A DNA stretch of 50,988 nucleotides from Muribaculaceae bacterium (GTDB lineage: Bacteria; Bacteroidota; Bacteroidia; Bacteroidales; Muribaculaceae). Shown here piece by piece: positions 1 to 7,803 of the stretch. The stretch lies in assembly GCA_029052265.1 (NCBI GenBank), contig JAIDJJ010000328.1, positions 1 to 50,988 of the forward strand. The letters are read 5' to 3'. The notes under the pieces are model-generated. The model did not search any database, was not told the DNA's origin, and was given only the letters and a program-made list of their open reading frames with translations. Position 1 is the first letter of the stretch. The number at the start of each line of letters is the position of its first letter. A program made the translations under genes and the position numbers.

Positions 1-138
1 ACAGCTCAACCCGCTACCCTTGCTTCGGTCAAGACCTGGGGGATTTACGGGGAGCAAGTCGTGCAGGACTCACCCGATGCAAAGTTAGGCATTATTTCGA
101 AATTGACCAAACAAATTAAGGCATTTTTTAAGCAATAA
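1..138 (+). CDS. C-terminal end of an unidentified protein (5' end outside window)
   Basis: An open frame runs from base 1 to the TAA at 136-138 and gives 45 residues, ending in a lysine-rich amphipathic stretch (KLTKQIKAFFKQ). The start lies outside the window. It reads as normal coding sequence and is followed at once by a strong terminator, so it is very likely the real end of a gene. I do not recognise the family from this fragment. It converges on the minus-strand gene that ends at 198. Confidence 0.55.
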   Translation, partial: TAQPATLASVKTWGIYGEQVVQDSPDAKLGIISKLTKQIKAFFKQ

Positions 139-190
139 AAATAGCATCGGCTGACACACCTCTATGTATCAGCCGATTTCTATTTTTATT
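137..190. terminator. Bidirectional intrinsic terminator
   Basis: A perfect 9-bp stem, ATCGGCTGA at 146-154 and TCAGCCGAT at 169-177, encloses a 14-base loop. It is flanked by an A-rich tract on the left (137-143) and a T-rich tract on the right (178-190), so it has a U-run in either transcript. It sits between two convergent genes, which is where a shared terminator is expected. Confidence 0.8.
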
Positions 191-197
191 TGACTTC

Positions 198-2528
198 TTA
201 TTTTGAAACTTTTTCTATCAGCACCCCGTCGATTATTGCATGATTTGTGCCGATATTCATATTCTCGTCTTCAGAATTGAACATCAATTTCACTTCATGT
301 TGACCCGGTTCAAGCGTCACACGGACTGAGTTTGACATTCCCCAGTCGTTCCAATTGCCTACCCCACGCTGAGGCATAACCACTGTGCCCACATCTTTGC
401 CGTCTACATAAAGACTACGGATGGCAGCCTTGTTCTCGGTGTTGACCGGTCCGTTGCCATTGGCATAGCGGAACGAGATTGTGTATTCCCCGGCGGGCAT
501 ATTTCCCGGTTTTGTCTCGAACTTTGCCACTACCGGTGATAATGTATGGTCTGTTTCAACAAATCCTTTGCCCCGATATCCCTCGACGCCCTTTTCAGGC
601 TTATAGGAGACTTCCGGAGACTTCATTGACACTGTTTCATTATCCATCTCGCAAAAGACGCGTATGCGGTTGCTACGCGGCTCAGACGCGAAACTTTCCA
701 CGCCTCTGCCGGATACTCCTATCACTTGCCATTCCCCTTCCTCTACAGCAGGCCATGATGTCTGACGTGTGCGACCCACTTCCTTGCCGTCGCGAAGCAC
801 TATATATTCCCCGATGTATTCGATAGGGTTCCATTCAAGAAGATTTGACGCAGGCACACCTTCGCCGGCAAGACTGCTGTCTGACGAAAGCCATGCCATT
901 GGCGTCAGCGGGGCATTGGAATTATTGACGTGATTCACCTTCATCGGAGTGATCGGTTGATTGTCCATCTCAATCACAATATCGCCGCCATTCTTGAGAA
1001 GTTTGGCGGGGATCACTTTCCCCTTCTCCGGATAATACCCCTTTCCGTTGACGGTTATTCCCTGCACACGGTCGCCATATCCTTTCACGGTTATGTTGAG
1101 GCGCGCCCCGCGATACGGAAAGTTTGAAAGCGTCCGCTCCCCGCCTAATGCTTCCGGGACAAAGGGCTCGATCCTCAGACCGTCTTTTTCAAAATGGATT
1201 CCGAAAAGCATCTGATTGGTGAGCGCGATATTTCCGGCAAGGCTCCACAGCATGTTGGAAGAGTTGAGTTCGGTAAATATGTCGCCGTTGTCAAGATTGA
1301 AATTCTCCTTGTTGGTGGCGAACAAGGCTGCGGGACGTATAACGCTGCCGATACCTTCCAGCGCACCCTGCTCGTTGCCTGCCTTAGCCTGCGCGAGCGC
1401 CCAGTAAGACGCCACAAAAGGCCACAACGCATTATTGTGGTAGCTGGGCATATCGTAAATCTGCGGATAGAAAATCGCCGGTCCGTATTTGGTAGTGGGG
1501 TTATTTTCCGAAATTGATTTCTGACGGTCCTTGGGCGCAATGTCGTAAAGGATGGCAAGAGACTCTCCCAATGTCTCGGCACGAGGATTTAGGATCTTGT
1601 TATCCCTGCCGTAGGTATACATCCCGTAATAACCTTTATCCGGCATCCAGAACATCTTGTCGATGGCGGCAGAAAGCTCTTCCGCCTGCCTTGCGTAAGC
1701 TGCAGCCTCTTTCTTTTTACCCAACACACCAGCCATCTCGGAAGCACATTTAAGAGCGGCGGCATAAAGCACGTTTGTACCCATAGCCTCACTCTGCGAA
1801 ATATCTACAGTCTGCATCCATTTCGGATAGCTCTGCTCACGCCAGTCTATGAAAGAGGTCTCCCCTTTTATAAGACCGTTTTCACTTAATATCGTCTTGG
1901 CGTCTTTAGCCATGGATCGCTCCACAACTGGATAGACCGTCTCAAGCCATTTCTTGTCACCGGTCACTTTATATATCTCCCATGCGGCAACAGTCCATAT
2001 CATACGGTCGGAAGAGACCGGCCACGCACCACCCGAACCTGTATCCTGAATAATCTGACCCTCTTTGTTGATCTTCTTCAAAAGGGAATTCATGGAAGCC
2101 TCCGGCTGCATCGACGCCATCGAGAGAATGATGGAATAGCTGACGTCGCGGGTCCACACGCCTGCCCATTCCTTGCCTGTGCGGAGTGTGGTGTCGGGTT
2201 CCACGGCGTTTACCATCTCGTCAAGCCCCATATTGTAGACCGCCTCCATAAGAGGATTTCCTCCGCTCACCTTAGGATAGGCGGAGAGATCGTTTTTCTT
2301 TACCCACGTCTGACTTATCGGCATGAAATATCCCGGTTGCGCCTTGTATGTGGAGCGGATCTCATATGGGTTTTCAGCCCACGCCTTAAACTCGTCCTGA
2401 TAAAGGGTATCCCCTTTCCATGTGTAGGCATCGGTGGAGACCACTACATCTCCCGATGCATAGGCGACGCCACCCCCGGCAAGGAGGGCGGCACCGCCTA
2501 TCAAAGTTGAAATTTTCTTTCGCTTCAT
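198..2528 (-). CDS. Exported six-hairpin glycosidase-like protein with C-terminal carbohydrate-binding-like domain
   Basis: 776 residues. The N-terminus (MKRKK followed by a Gly/Ala-rich hydrophobic run ending AYASG near residue 25) is a signal peptide, so the protein is exported. Residues about 90-470 carry features of an alpha/alpha six-barrel glycosidase: WAGVWTRDVSYS near 120, SFIDWREQSYP near 230, and TELNSSNMLWSLAG near 430. Short beta-sandwich-like segments follow, and the last 130 residues read as a galactose-binding-like jelly roll (ending HAIIDGVLIEKVSK). The likely role is hydrolysis of a plant or host glycan in the periplasm or at the cell surface; the substrate cannot be read from the sequence. 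It starts 32 bp after rnr on the same strand. No type IX secretion C-terminal signal is evident. Confidence 0.75.
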   Translation of the reverse strand: MKRKKISTLIGGAALLAGGGVAYASGDVVVSTDAYTWKGDTLYQDEFKAWAENPYEIRSTYKAQPGYFMPISQTWVKKNDLSAYPKVSGGNPLMEAVYNMGLDEMVNAVEPDTTLRTGKEWAGVWTRDVSYSIILSMASMQPEASMNSLLKKINKEGQIIQDTGSGGAWPVSSDRMIWTVAAWEIYKVTGDKKWLETVYPVVERSMAKDAKTILSENGLIKGETSFIDWREQSYPKWMQTVDISQSEAMGTNVLYAAALKCASEMAGVLGKKKEAAAYARQAEELSAAIDKMFWMPDKGYYGMYTYGRDNKILNPRAETLGESLAILYDIAPKDRQKSISENNPTTKYGPAIFYPQIYDMPSYHNNALWPFVASYWALAQAKAGNEQGALEGIGSVIRPAALFATNKENFNLDNGDIFTELNSSNMLWSLAGNIALTNQMLFGIHFEKDGLRIEPFVPEALGGERTLSNFPYRGARLNITVKGYGDRVQGITVNGKGYYPEKGKVIPAKLLKNGGDIVIEMDNQPITPMKVNHVNNSNAPLTPMAWLSSDSSLAGEGVPASNLLEWNPIEYIGEYIVLRDGKEVGRTRQTSWPAVEEGEWQVIGVSGRGVESFASEPRSNRIRVFCEMDNETVSMKSPEVSYKPEKGVEGYRGKGFVETDHTLSPVVAKFETKPGNMPAGEYTISFRYANGNGPVNTENKAAIRSLYVDGKDVGTVVMPQRGVGNWNDWGMSNSVRVTLEPGQHEVKLMFNSEDENMNIGTNHAIIDGVLIEKVSK

Positions 2529-2560
2529 TATTTAGTTAAGTTTTTAATTTTACGGCATGA

Positions 2561-4822
2561 TTATTTTTTCTGCCGTCGTTTATTGCCTCCGCGTGAACGG
2601 CTCTTCTTTTTGTCTTTGGGATTATGACGCGGATTCCTGCTCTTGCTTTCCTTAAGCGGCTTGTTGGGATTCCCGTCGTCTGAAATCAATGCGAAGTCGA
2701 GCTGCTTGCGGTCGAGGTCGGCTCGTGCCACCTGCACCTTCACCTGATCTCCGAGCGTATACTTGTTGTGATATTTTCTTCCGATAAGACAATAGTTTTT
2801 CTCATCGAAATCATAATAGTCGTCGGCAAGGTCACGCACCGGCACCAACCCTTCGCATTTATTGTCGTCAAGCTCCACATACAGCCCCCACTCCGTCACT
2901 CCGGAGATTACCCCGGAATAAATCTCGCCGAGACGGTCCTGCATGAACTCTACCTGCTTGTAGCGTATCGAGGCACGTTCCGCATTTGCGGCAAGCTGCT
3001 CCATATCGGACGAATGCTTGCATTGGTCTTCGAGTTTTATTTTGTCTGTGCTGCGCGCGCCGTCTGCATACTTGGCGATAAGACGGTGCACCATCATGTC
3101 CGGGTAGCGGCGTATGGGTGAAGTGAAATGGGTATAATAGTCAAGAGCGAGACCGTAGTGACCGACATTCTCGGTCGTATAGGTGGCTTTCGCCATACTG
3201 CGGATGGCAAGCATCGCAAGCATGTTTTCCTCGCCACGCCCCTTCACATCCTTGAGCATTCTGTTGAGGCTCTTGTTGACCTCCTTCGCCGTGCCCTCGG
3301 CCTTCACCTTAAATCCGAATCTTTGCGCGATCTGAGAGAAGTTGGTTATCTTCTCCGGATCCGGATTGTCGTGCACACGGTAGACAAACGATTTCGCCTT
3401 TTTCCCCTTGGGCACTTTCCCTACACTTTCAGCCACGGTCAGATTGGCAAGGAGCATAAACTCCTCAATGAGTTTGTTGGCGTCTTTCGATTCCTTGAAA
3501 TATACGCTGACGGGCTTCCCTTGTTCATCAATTTCAAAGCGTACTTCCGCACGGTCAAATTCAAGGGCACCGTTTTCGTAACGGCGTCGGCGCAATTCTT
3601 TTGCGAGTTTATCGAGTGTCAGCACCTCTTTAGCATAGTCCCCTTCTCCGGTCTCTATTATCTGCTGAGCCTCCTCGTATGTGAAACGGCGGTTGGATTT
3701 GATCACAGTCCTTCCGATACGATAGTTCAGCACATTCGCTTTTGCGTCGAGTTCGAATATCGCCGAGAAAGTAAGTTTCTCCTCATCCGGCCGGAGTGAG
3801 CAGATCCCGTTTGAGAGATGCTCCGGGAGCATCGGGATCGTGCGGTCTACAAGATAGACACTGGTGGCGCGCTGCTGCGCCTCCCGGTCAATAATGGAAT
3901 TTGGGGTGACATAATGCGTGACATCGGCGATATGCACGCCCACCTCCCAGTTGCCGTTGGCAAGCTGACGGATTGAAAGAGCGTCGTCGAAGTCTTTCGC
4001 ATCCCGGGGGTCGATTGTGAAAGTCACCACGCCACGGAAGTCTTCACGTTTCGCCACTTCTTCGGGAGTGATCCCGGCATCGATCCTGTCTGCCGCTTTC
4101 TCCACATTTTCGGGATATTTATAGGGCAATCCGAATTCTGCGAGTATGGCATGCATCTCCGCGGTGTTCTCCCCTTTTCTTCCGAGAATATCGACCACCT
4201 CCCCGCGGGGGTTCATCTCCTCGTCACGCCACTGGGTGATGCGCGCGATAGCCTTGTCGCCGGTCTTTCCCCCTTTCAGTTTCGAACGGGGAATTATTAT
4301 GTCGGCGGCAAGGAATTTTGAATCCGTGACGAGCGCGGCATAGTTTTTCTCGACATTGAGAGTGCCGATGAACACCTGATCTTTCGGTTCGACAATCTCG
4401 ATAACCTTCGCCTCTGGTTCCTGTCCCTTACGGTTGGCAGAGATCTCAACGCGTACCTTGTCGCCGTTCAATGCGTGCATGGAATTACGCTCTGCCACGA
4501 GAATCACCTCGTCATCGATCATAACCCCGTTTTTACCGTTGCTGCGCCGCACAAAGACACCTGTATTCTCGGTGCCGCGGTTGCTGTTTGCCTTGTATCT
4601 TCCGAGATCCACCTCAAGGATGATATCTGCGGCGGCAAGTTCATCGAGAATATTGATCACGTCATTGCGGTTTGCCGGATGAGTGGCGCCCACGGCAAAC
4701 GCAACCTGCTTATAGTTGAACGCCTGTCTCTTCTCTTTTTCAAGAAAAGACAGTATCTTCTCCTGAAGATCTTTCTTTTTCATGCGCGGGGCCTTTGGCT
4801 CCACTTTATCCTTAGCTTTCAT
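2561..4822 (-). CDS. rnr: Ribonuclease R (RNB-family 3'-5' exoribonuclease)
   Basis: 753 residues with the RNase R order of domains: an N-terminal winged-helix and cold-shock region (about 1-230), the RNB catalytic domain (about 250-600) with the metal-binding motif DPRDAKDFDDAL near residue 275, an S1 domain (about 640-720) and a Lys/Arg-rich tail ending GGNKRRQKK. RNase R degrades structured RNA processively from the 3' end, including rRNA fragments and mRNA decay intermediates. The basic tail is a usual RNase R feature and helps bind structured substrates. The ATG at 4822 gives a normal N-terminus. The gene lies 87 bp downstream of uvrC on the same strand. Confidence 0.95.
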   Translation of the reverse strand: MKAKDKVEPKAPRMKKKDLQEKILSFLEKEKRQAFNYKQVAFAVGATHPANRNDVINILDELAAADIILEVDLGRYKANSNRGTENTGVFVRRSNGKNGVMIDDEVILVAERNSMHALNGDKVRVEISANRKGQEPEAKVIEIVEPKDQVFIGTLNVEKNYAALVTDSKFLAADIIIPRSKLKGGKTGDKAIARITQWRDEEMNPRGEVVDILGRKGENTAEMHAILAEFGLPYKYPENVEKAADRIDAGITPEEVAKREDFRGVVTFTIDPRDAKDFDDALSIRQLANGNWEVGVHIADVTHYVTPNSIIDREAQQRATSVYLVDRTIPMLPEHLSNGICSLRPDEEKLTFSAIFELDAKANVLNYRIGRTVIKSNRRFTYEEAQQIIETGEGDYAKEVLTLDKLAKELRRRRYENGALEFDRAEVRFEIDEQGKPVSVYFKESKDANKLIEEFMLLANLTVAESVGKVPKGKKAKSFVYRVHDNPDPEKITNFSQIAQRFGFKVKAEGTAKEVNKSLNRMLKDVKGRGEENMLAMLAIRSMAKATYTTENVGHYGLALDYYTHFTSPIRRYPDMMVHRLIAKYADGARSTDKIKLEDQCKHSSDMEQLAANAERASIRYKQVEFMQDRLGEIYSGVISGVTEWGLYVELDDNKCEGLVPVRDLADDYYDFDEKNYCLIGRKYHNKYTLGDQVKVQVARADLDRKQLDFALISDDGNPNKPLKESKSRNPRHNPKDKKKSRSRGGNKRRQKK

Positions 4823-4863
4823 ATCGGGTGGTTACTTTTCGTTTTTCCTGATGTCTTTTTATA

Positions 4864-4894
4864 TTATAACGTCACATCCTTGTTTTCGTTATAA
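4864..4894. repeat. Small inverted repeat between uvrC and rnr
   Basis: TTATAACG at 4864-4871 is matched by CGTTATAA at 4887-4894: perfect 8-bp arms with a 15-base spacer. It lies in the 87-bp gap ahead of rnr. No U-run follows on the minus strand, so it is not a clear terminator. It could be an operator or a leader hairpin; the role is unknown. Confidence 0.4.
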
Positions 4895-4909
4895 GCGCAG
4901 CTAAAATAA

Positions 4910-6979
4910 TTATCTGTTCTCTCCTTGCGAAGCCTCCTTGTTCCGGAAATGGTCGTAGATAATTTTTGCCTTTGCGTTGCCCACACATTCCGCAAGCTGC
5001 TCCATTGTCGCCTCTTTCACCCGCTTTACGCTTTTGAAAGTTTTCATGAGCATTTGAGCGGTGACATCTCCCACGCCTTTCACAGAGTCGAGTTCACTCA
5101 CCACCTGACCTTTGGAACGGCGCGATCTGTGGTGGGTTATTCCGAAACGGTGAGCCTCGTCGCGCAACGCCTGCACCACCTGCAGACTGCGGCTTTTCTT
5201 GTCGATATATAACGGCAACTGGTCGCCGGGGAAATAAATCTCCTCAAGGCGTTTCGCGATTCCCACCAACGCCACCTCTCCCCTTATCCCCATTTCATCG
5301 AAAGCTTCCACAGCCGCGCTGAGCTGCCCTTTGCCTCCGTCGACCACCACAAGCTGCGGCAACGGTTCCCCCTCCGCCATCATTCTTGAATAACGCCGGT
5401 GAAGCACCTCTTTCATTGATGCGAAATCATCCGGACCCACTACTGTCTTGATTATAAAATGGCGGTAGTCTTTCTTTGAGGGCTTCCCGTTGCGGAACAC
5501 CACACAGCTCGCCACCGGATTCGTGCCCTGGATATTTGAATTATCAAAACATTCGATATGTCGCGGCTCGACATTAAGCCGGAAATCCTTTTTCATCTGC
5601 TCCATCAGCTTGACCACTCCTTTTTCCGGGTCAAGCTTCTCCGCCATTTTCTCCTTGTCGTGCATATATTGCCTTACGTTTTTCATACCCACGTCAAGAA
5701 TCTTTTTACGGTCGCCTCGTTTGGGCACCACAAATTCCATATTCTCAAATTCCACATCCGGCTCAAAGGGCACTATGACCGTCTTGAAATCCCGTTCAAA
5801 ACGCCGCGAGATTTCCCATATCGCCATCGAAAGTATCTCTGCCGGAGTTTCCGCAAGCTTGCGGCGGAATTCCATGTTCAGGCTCTGCACTACTGCCCCG
5901 TGATGAAGATGCATGAAATTCACGAATGCGGAATCTCCGTTTTCATCGTAAGCGAACATGTCCGCATCAGCCTCCTCGGTGACGGCGATGACAGATTTGG
6001 CATTATACTTTTTCACCGCCTCGTATTTCTCCTTCATCTCCTGCGCCTCCTCGAATTTCCATTCCGCGCCAAGACGTGCCATCTCTTCTTTCAGATAATT
6101 TTCCAACACCACTGTCTCCCCTCCGAGAATCTGTCGCACCTGAGCCACAAATTTTCCGTATTCATCGGGATTTATCAGCCCTCTGCAAGCCCCGCTGCAT
6201 TTTTTAATATGATAATCGAGACACAGCCTGAACTTATTTCTGGCAATACTTTTTTCATCGAGCAAATGGCGGCAGCTCCGCAGCGGATACACATCCCTGA
6301 TAAGCTGCAGCACCACCTTCGCCGCCTGGACATTGGAGTATGGTCCGTAATATTTCCCATGAATACCCTTTTCCCTTGTCATGAAAACTCTTGGATAAAG
6401 CTCTTTCGTGACCACTATCCAGGGATATGATTTGTCATCTTTGAGCAACACGTTATAATGTGGCTTATATGCCTTGATCATGGCGTTCTCAAGATGGAGG
6501 GCATCCTCTTCCGTGGCAACAACTATGAATCGCATATCCACGATATTTCTCACAAGAAGGTTCGTCTTTACCGAATCATGACGGCGGTTGAAATAAGAAG
6601 AAACCCTTCTCTTAAGCCTCTTCGCCTTCCCCACATATATCACCTTCCCATGTTTGTCGATATACATATATACGCCGGGAGCCTCCGGAAGATTGAGGAT
6701 TTTATCTCTGAGATGGGTCCCGGGACGATTGTTAAACAGATCGTCTTTTGTCCTGTCGGGAGTTATTTCTATTTCAAACTTCCCCATTTCATCGATATTT
6801 CTACCGACATCCGCAAGCAGTTCGTCAATTGCTGCGCGCACATCTTCGTGGCGCGCCACTACCATCGGTTCCCCGGGCACGGGCATATGAAGCATCGGAA
6901 GACGGCAGGCGCCCTCCCCGCTCCCGCCACATCCGCCGGCAGGCGGAGTGGTTTCTATACTTTTTTCAGAAATTTCCAT
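4910..6979 (-). CDS. uvrC: UvrABC excinuclease subunit C, with N-terminal extension
   Basis: 689 residues. The GIY-YIG nuclease domain begins near residue 97 (GVYMYID at 102, IYVGKAKRLKRR at 114). It is followed by the UvrB-interacting UVR region, the RNase H-like second nuclease domain (HIECFDNSNIQG, then VVVDGGKGQLSAA) and a C-terminal helix-hairpin-helix region (LDSVKGVGDVTAQML). UvrC makes both incisions in nucleotide excision repair. UvrC usually begins about 10-15 residues before the GIY-YIG motif, so the first roughly 85 residues here are extra, starting with a Gly/Cys-rich segment. The extension keeps coding character and starts at an ATG, but a later start at M39 or M65 cannot be excluded. 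Confidence 0.95.
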   Translation of the reverse strand: MEISEKSIETTPPAGGCGGSGEGACRLPMLHMPVPGEPMVVARHEDVRAAIDELLADVGRNIDEMGKFEIEITPDRTKDDLFNNRPGTHLRDKILNLPEAPGVYMYIDKHGKVIYVGKAKRLKRRVSSYFNRRHDSVKTNLLVRNIVDMRFIVVATEEDALHLENAMIKAYKPHYNVLLKDDKSYPWIVVTKELYPRVFMTREKGIHGKYYGPYSNVQAAKVVLQLIRDVYPLRSCRHLLDEKSIARNKFRLCLDYHIKKCSGACRGLINPDEYGKFVAQVRQILGGETVVLENYLKEEMARLGAEWKFEEAQEMKEKYEAVKKYNAKSVIAVTEEADADMFAYDENGDSAFVNFMHLHHGAVVQSLNMEFRRKLAETPAEILSMAIWEISRRFERDFKTVIVPFEPDVEFENMEFVVPKRGDRKKILDVGMKNVRQYMHDKEKMAEKLDPEKGVVKLMEQMKKDFRLNVEPRHIECFDNSNIQGTNPVASCVVFRNGKPSKKDYRHFIIKTVVGPDDFASMKEVLHRRYSRMMAEGEPLPQLVVVDGGKGQLSAAVEAFDEMGIRGEVALVGIAKRLEEIYFPGDQLPLYIDKKSRSLQVVQALRDEAHRFGITHHRSRRSKGQVVSELDSVKGVGDVTAQMLMKTFKSVKRVKEATMEQLAECVGNAKAKIIYDHFRNKEASQGENR

Positions 6980-6992
6980 ATACCATATAACT

Positions 6993-7054
6993 CGAAGGTG
7001 CCCCCGCCGGTTGCGGGAGCACCTTCGGATCTTTCACCCCTTGCGGGACGCAAG
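6993..7054 (-). promoter_or_regulatory. Structured leader upstream of uvrC (two hairpins)
   Basis: Two inverted repeats lie between the apt terminator and the uvrC start. Positions 6993-7006 pair with 7014-7027, giving a 14-bp stem on the minus-strand transcript with one G-U pair and a 7-base loop. CTTGCG at 7040-7045 pairs with CGCAAG at 7049-7054 around a 3-base loop. Neither is followed by a U-run, so I read them as leader structure rather than terminators. The function is unknown. Confidence 0.4.
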
Positions 7055-7064
7055 ACCATAAATC

Positions 7065-7109
7065 ATCAACTATAAAAATCACAAATCTGCCGACAGAATC
7101 GGCAGATTT
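7065..7109 (-). terminator. Intrinsic terminator of apt
   Basis: A perfect 11-bp stem, AAATCTGCCGA at 7083-7093 with TCGGCAGATTT at 7099-7109, encloses a 5-base loop. On the minus strand it is followed by GTGATTTTTATAG. It begins five bases after the apt stop codon, a classic Rho-independent terminator position. Confidence 0.85.
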
Positions 7110-7113
7110 GGCA

Positions 7114-7638
7114 TCAATATTTCAAAAGAGATGTCACCTCACAGTCTTTTGGAAGATTGTCTCTTCCGTTAAGAGCCGTCAGTTCCACTATGAAATTTAT
7201 ATAAATTTTCTTAGGGTTCATACTCTTCACAAGTTCATAACATGCCTCCATCGTGCCGCCGGTGGCGAGCAGGTCGTCATGAAGCACCACCACGTCGTCG
7301 GAAGTTATCGCATCGCTGTGAAGCTCTATCGTGTCGACACCATACTCTTTGGCATATGCCTTCTTGATAGTAACCGACGGGAGTTTGCCCGGCTTTCTGG
7401 CAGGCACAAATCCGCTCCCGAGCTCATATGCAAGGATACTGCCCCCGATGAAACCGCGCGATTCTATCCCCACCACTTTGGTCACGCCCTTGTCTCTGTA
7501 GAGGTCGGCAAGAGCCTTGCTCATCGTTTTAAGTGCCTCCCCATTTTTCAGCATTGTGGTAAGATCGCGGAAGATTATCCCCTTCGAGGGGAAATCAGGT
7601 ACATCGCGGATCAGACTTCTTAGATTTTCAAGTTCCAT
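7114..7638 (-). CDS. apt: Adenine phosphoribosyltransferase
   Basis: 174 residues from the ATG at 7638, the usual length for the family. An in-frame TTG at 7656 would add six residues, but MELENLRSLIRDVPDFPSKG matches the normal Apt N-terminus. The protein has the type I phosphoribosyltransferase fold, with the PRPP-binding loop VVVLHDDLLATGGT near residue 120 and the VVGIESRGFIGG motif near 60. It converts adenine and PRPP to AMP in purine salvage in the cytoplasm. A good terminator follows the gene, so it is probably separated from uvrC. Upstream, a parS-like palindrome lies 28 bp from the start. Confidence 0.95.
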   Translation of the reverse strand: MELENLRSLIRDVPDFPSKGIIFRDLTTMLKNGEALKTMSKALADLYRDKGVTKVVGIESRGFIGGSILAYELGSGFVPARKPGKLPSVTIKKAYAKEYGVDTIELHSDAITSDDVVVLHDDLLATGGTMEACYELVKSMNPKKIYINFIVELTALNGRDNLPKDCEVTSLLKY

Positions 7639-7665
7639 ATCTGTCAGTTTTGTCAATTCATTTTA

Positions 7666-7681
7666 TGTTCCACGTGGAACA
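7666..7681. other. parS: parS-like centromere site
   Basis: TGTTCCACGTGGAACA is a perfect 16-bp palindrome. It fits the chromosomal parS consensus TGTTNCACGTGNAACA, the ParB/Spo0J binding site. It is intergenic, between mnmG and apt. parS sites cluster near the replication origin, and mnmG (gidA) is a frequent origin-proximal gene, which agrees with the call. No parA or parB gene is in the window. Confidence 0.8.
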
Positions 7682-7726
7682 ATTTCGTCCTATCTTATTT
7701 ATAGTCCGTATTTAAGAAACGGAGAA

Positions 7727-7749
7727 CCGCGTTACAGATTGTAATGCGG
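7727..7749. repeat. Inverted repeat downstream of mnmG
   Basis: CCGCGTTACA at 7727-7736 pairs with TGTAATGCGG at 7740-7749 around a 3-base loop, with one G-U or mismatched position depending on the strand. It lies 55 bp past the mnmG stop. No strong U-run follows on the minus strand, so terminator function is only possible. The gap 7657-7803 otherwise holds only the parS-like site. Confidence 0.35.
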
Positions 7750-7803
7750 CATCAATAAAAAATCTCGTCGGCACGCTTTCATTGCCGGCACTTAAAAAGG
7801 GTG

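Noticed and set aside
198..2528. Type IX secretion cargo signal on the glycosidase-like protein
   Set aside because: The C-terminus reads as a carbohydrate-binding-like domain, without the usual Gly-rich CTD motifs; it is more likely a periplasmic or surface protein exported by Sec only.
5558..6430. A 290-residue open frame on the plus strand
   Set aside because: It is antisense to the conserved core of uvrC, has no domain-like features, and is His/Phe-rich as expected of a complement reading.
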